From Lentisphaeria bacterium (GTDB taxonomy: Bacteria > Verrucomicrobiota > Lentisphaeria > Victivallales > UBA1829): 23,162 bases of DNA. The stretch is from assembly GCA_019408975.1 (NCBI GenBank), contig DXVA01000027.1:1-23162 (forward strand), in the 5' to 3' direction. Numbering within the stretch: the stretch's first letter is position 1; every line of letters begins with the position of its first letter. The position numbers and the translations under genes are program-made. Positions 23,003-23,162 of this stretch are shown one piece after another. The notes under the pieces were generated by a model that did not search any database, was not told where the DNA came from, and saw only the letters and a list, made by a program, of their open reading frames with translations.

Positions 23003-23162
23003 TTCCGCTGGTTTCCTTTTCAGAATGACAGACTTGTATTGTTCTCTGCTTTCAAGATACCATTCCGCAAAGCGTTCCACAAACAGAATCTTCCCATCTT
23101 TCTGGAAAGGATCATGCAAACCGGTGCTTGATTTCAAAAAATATGCATGATATATTGCAAAT

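Noticed and set aside
1..23162. Mobile elements, CRISPR arrays, tRNA or rRNA genes, toxin-antitoxin or phage-defence genes
   Set aside because: No transposase, integrase, regularly spaced repeats or RNA-gene signatures were recognised. The cassette-like composition is explained by polysaccharide-locus exchange without a visible mobile element.

Overview
The window looks like a bacterial chromosome segment. My best guess is the PVC group, and within it a Lentisphaerota (Victivallales-like) bacterium. This is inferred from gene style: a long operon of Gfo/Idh, SDR and MDR oxidoreductases beside a Wzx/Wzy glycan locus with an UpxY/RfaH-like NusG paralog. No rRNA or other taxonomic marker is present. 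I see no tRNA, rRNA, CRISPR array, insertion sequence or integrase.

Layout. (1) 1-13757, all minus strand, is a surface-polysaccharide locus read from right to left. It holds a specialised NusG paralog, a leader with a terminator-like hairpin, UDP-GlcNAc 2-epimerase (wecB), a Wzx-type flippase, an acyl carrier protein, a FabG-like reductase and a KAS III (FabH-like) synthase. These are followed by a 609-residue fusion of an FrhB-like iron-sulfur protein with a left-handed beta-helix acyltransferase, an extended SDR epimerase/reductase, a polysaccharide pyruvyltransferase, an EpsG-type polymerase, two GT4 glycosyltransferases and the start of a GT39/ArnT-like membrane glycosyltransferase cut by the window edge. 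(2) 13758-14306 is a divergent intergenic region with one possible 80-codon gene behind a strong Shine-Dalgarno sequence. (3) 14307-15413, plus strand, is DNA polymerase IV (dinB). (4) 15419-23002, minus strand, is a tight eight-gene operon: Gfo/Idh, serine hydrolase, SDR, SDR, zinc-less MDR, Gfo/Idh, quinone-reductase-like MDR, and a type I 3-dehydroquinate dehydratase homolog.

How the genes fit together. The polysaccharide locus can supply UDP-ManNAc, build glycan with two GTs, decorate it with pyruvyl ketal and probably an acyl group made on a dedicated ACP, flip it (Wzx) and polymerise it (EpsG-like Wzy). No initiating phosphoglycosyltransferase is visible, and it may lie beyond position 1. 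The first gene plus the leader hairpin resemble processive antitermination control of such loci. The right-hand operon looks catabolic: six NAD(P)-type oxidoreductases in three family pairs, one esterase/hydrolase and one Schiff-base lyase, with no transporter or kinase. Its substrate is unknown. A quinate-like cyclitol, its ester, or a keto-sugar would fit.

The polysaccharide genes at low coordinates are visibly more AT-rich than the right-hand operon, as expected for an exchangeable glycan cassette. Overall the families are confident; exact substrates, several start codons and all promoters are inference.
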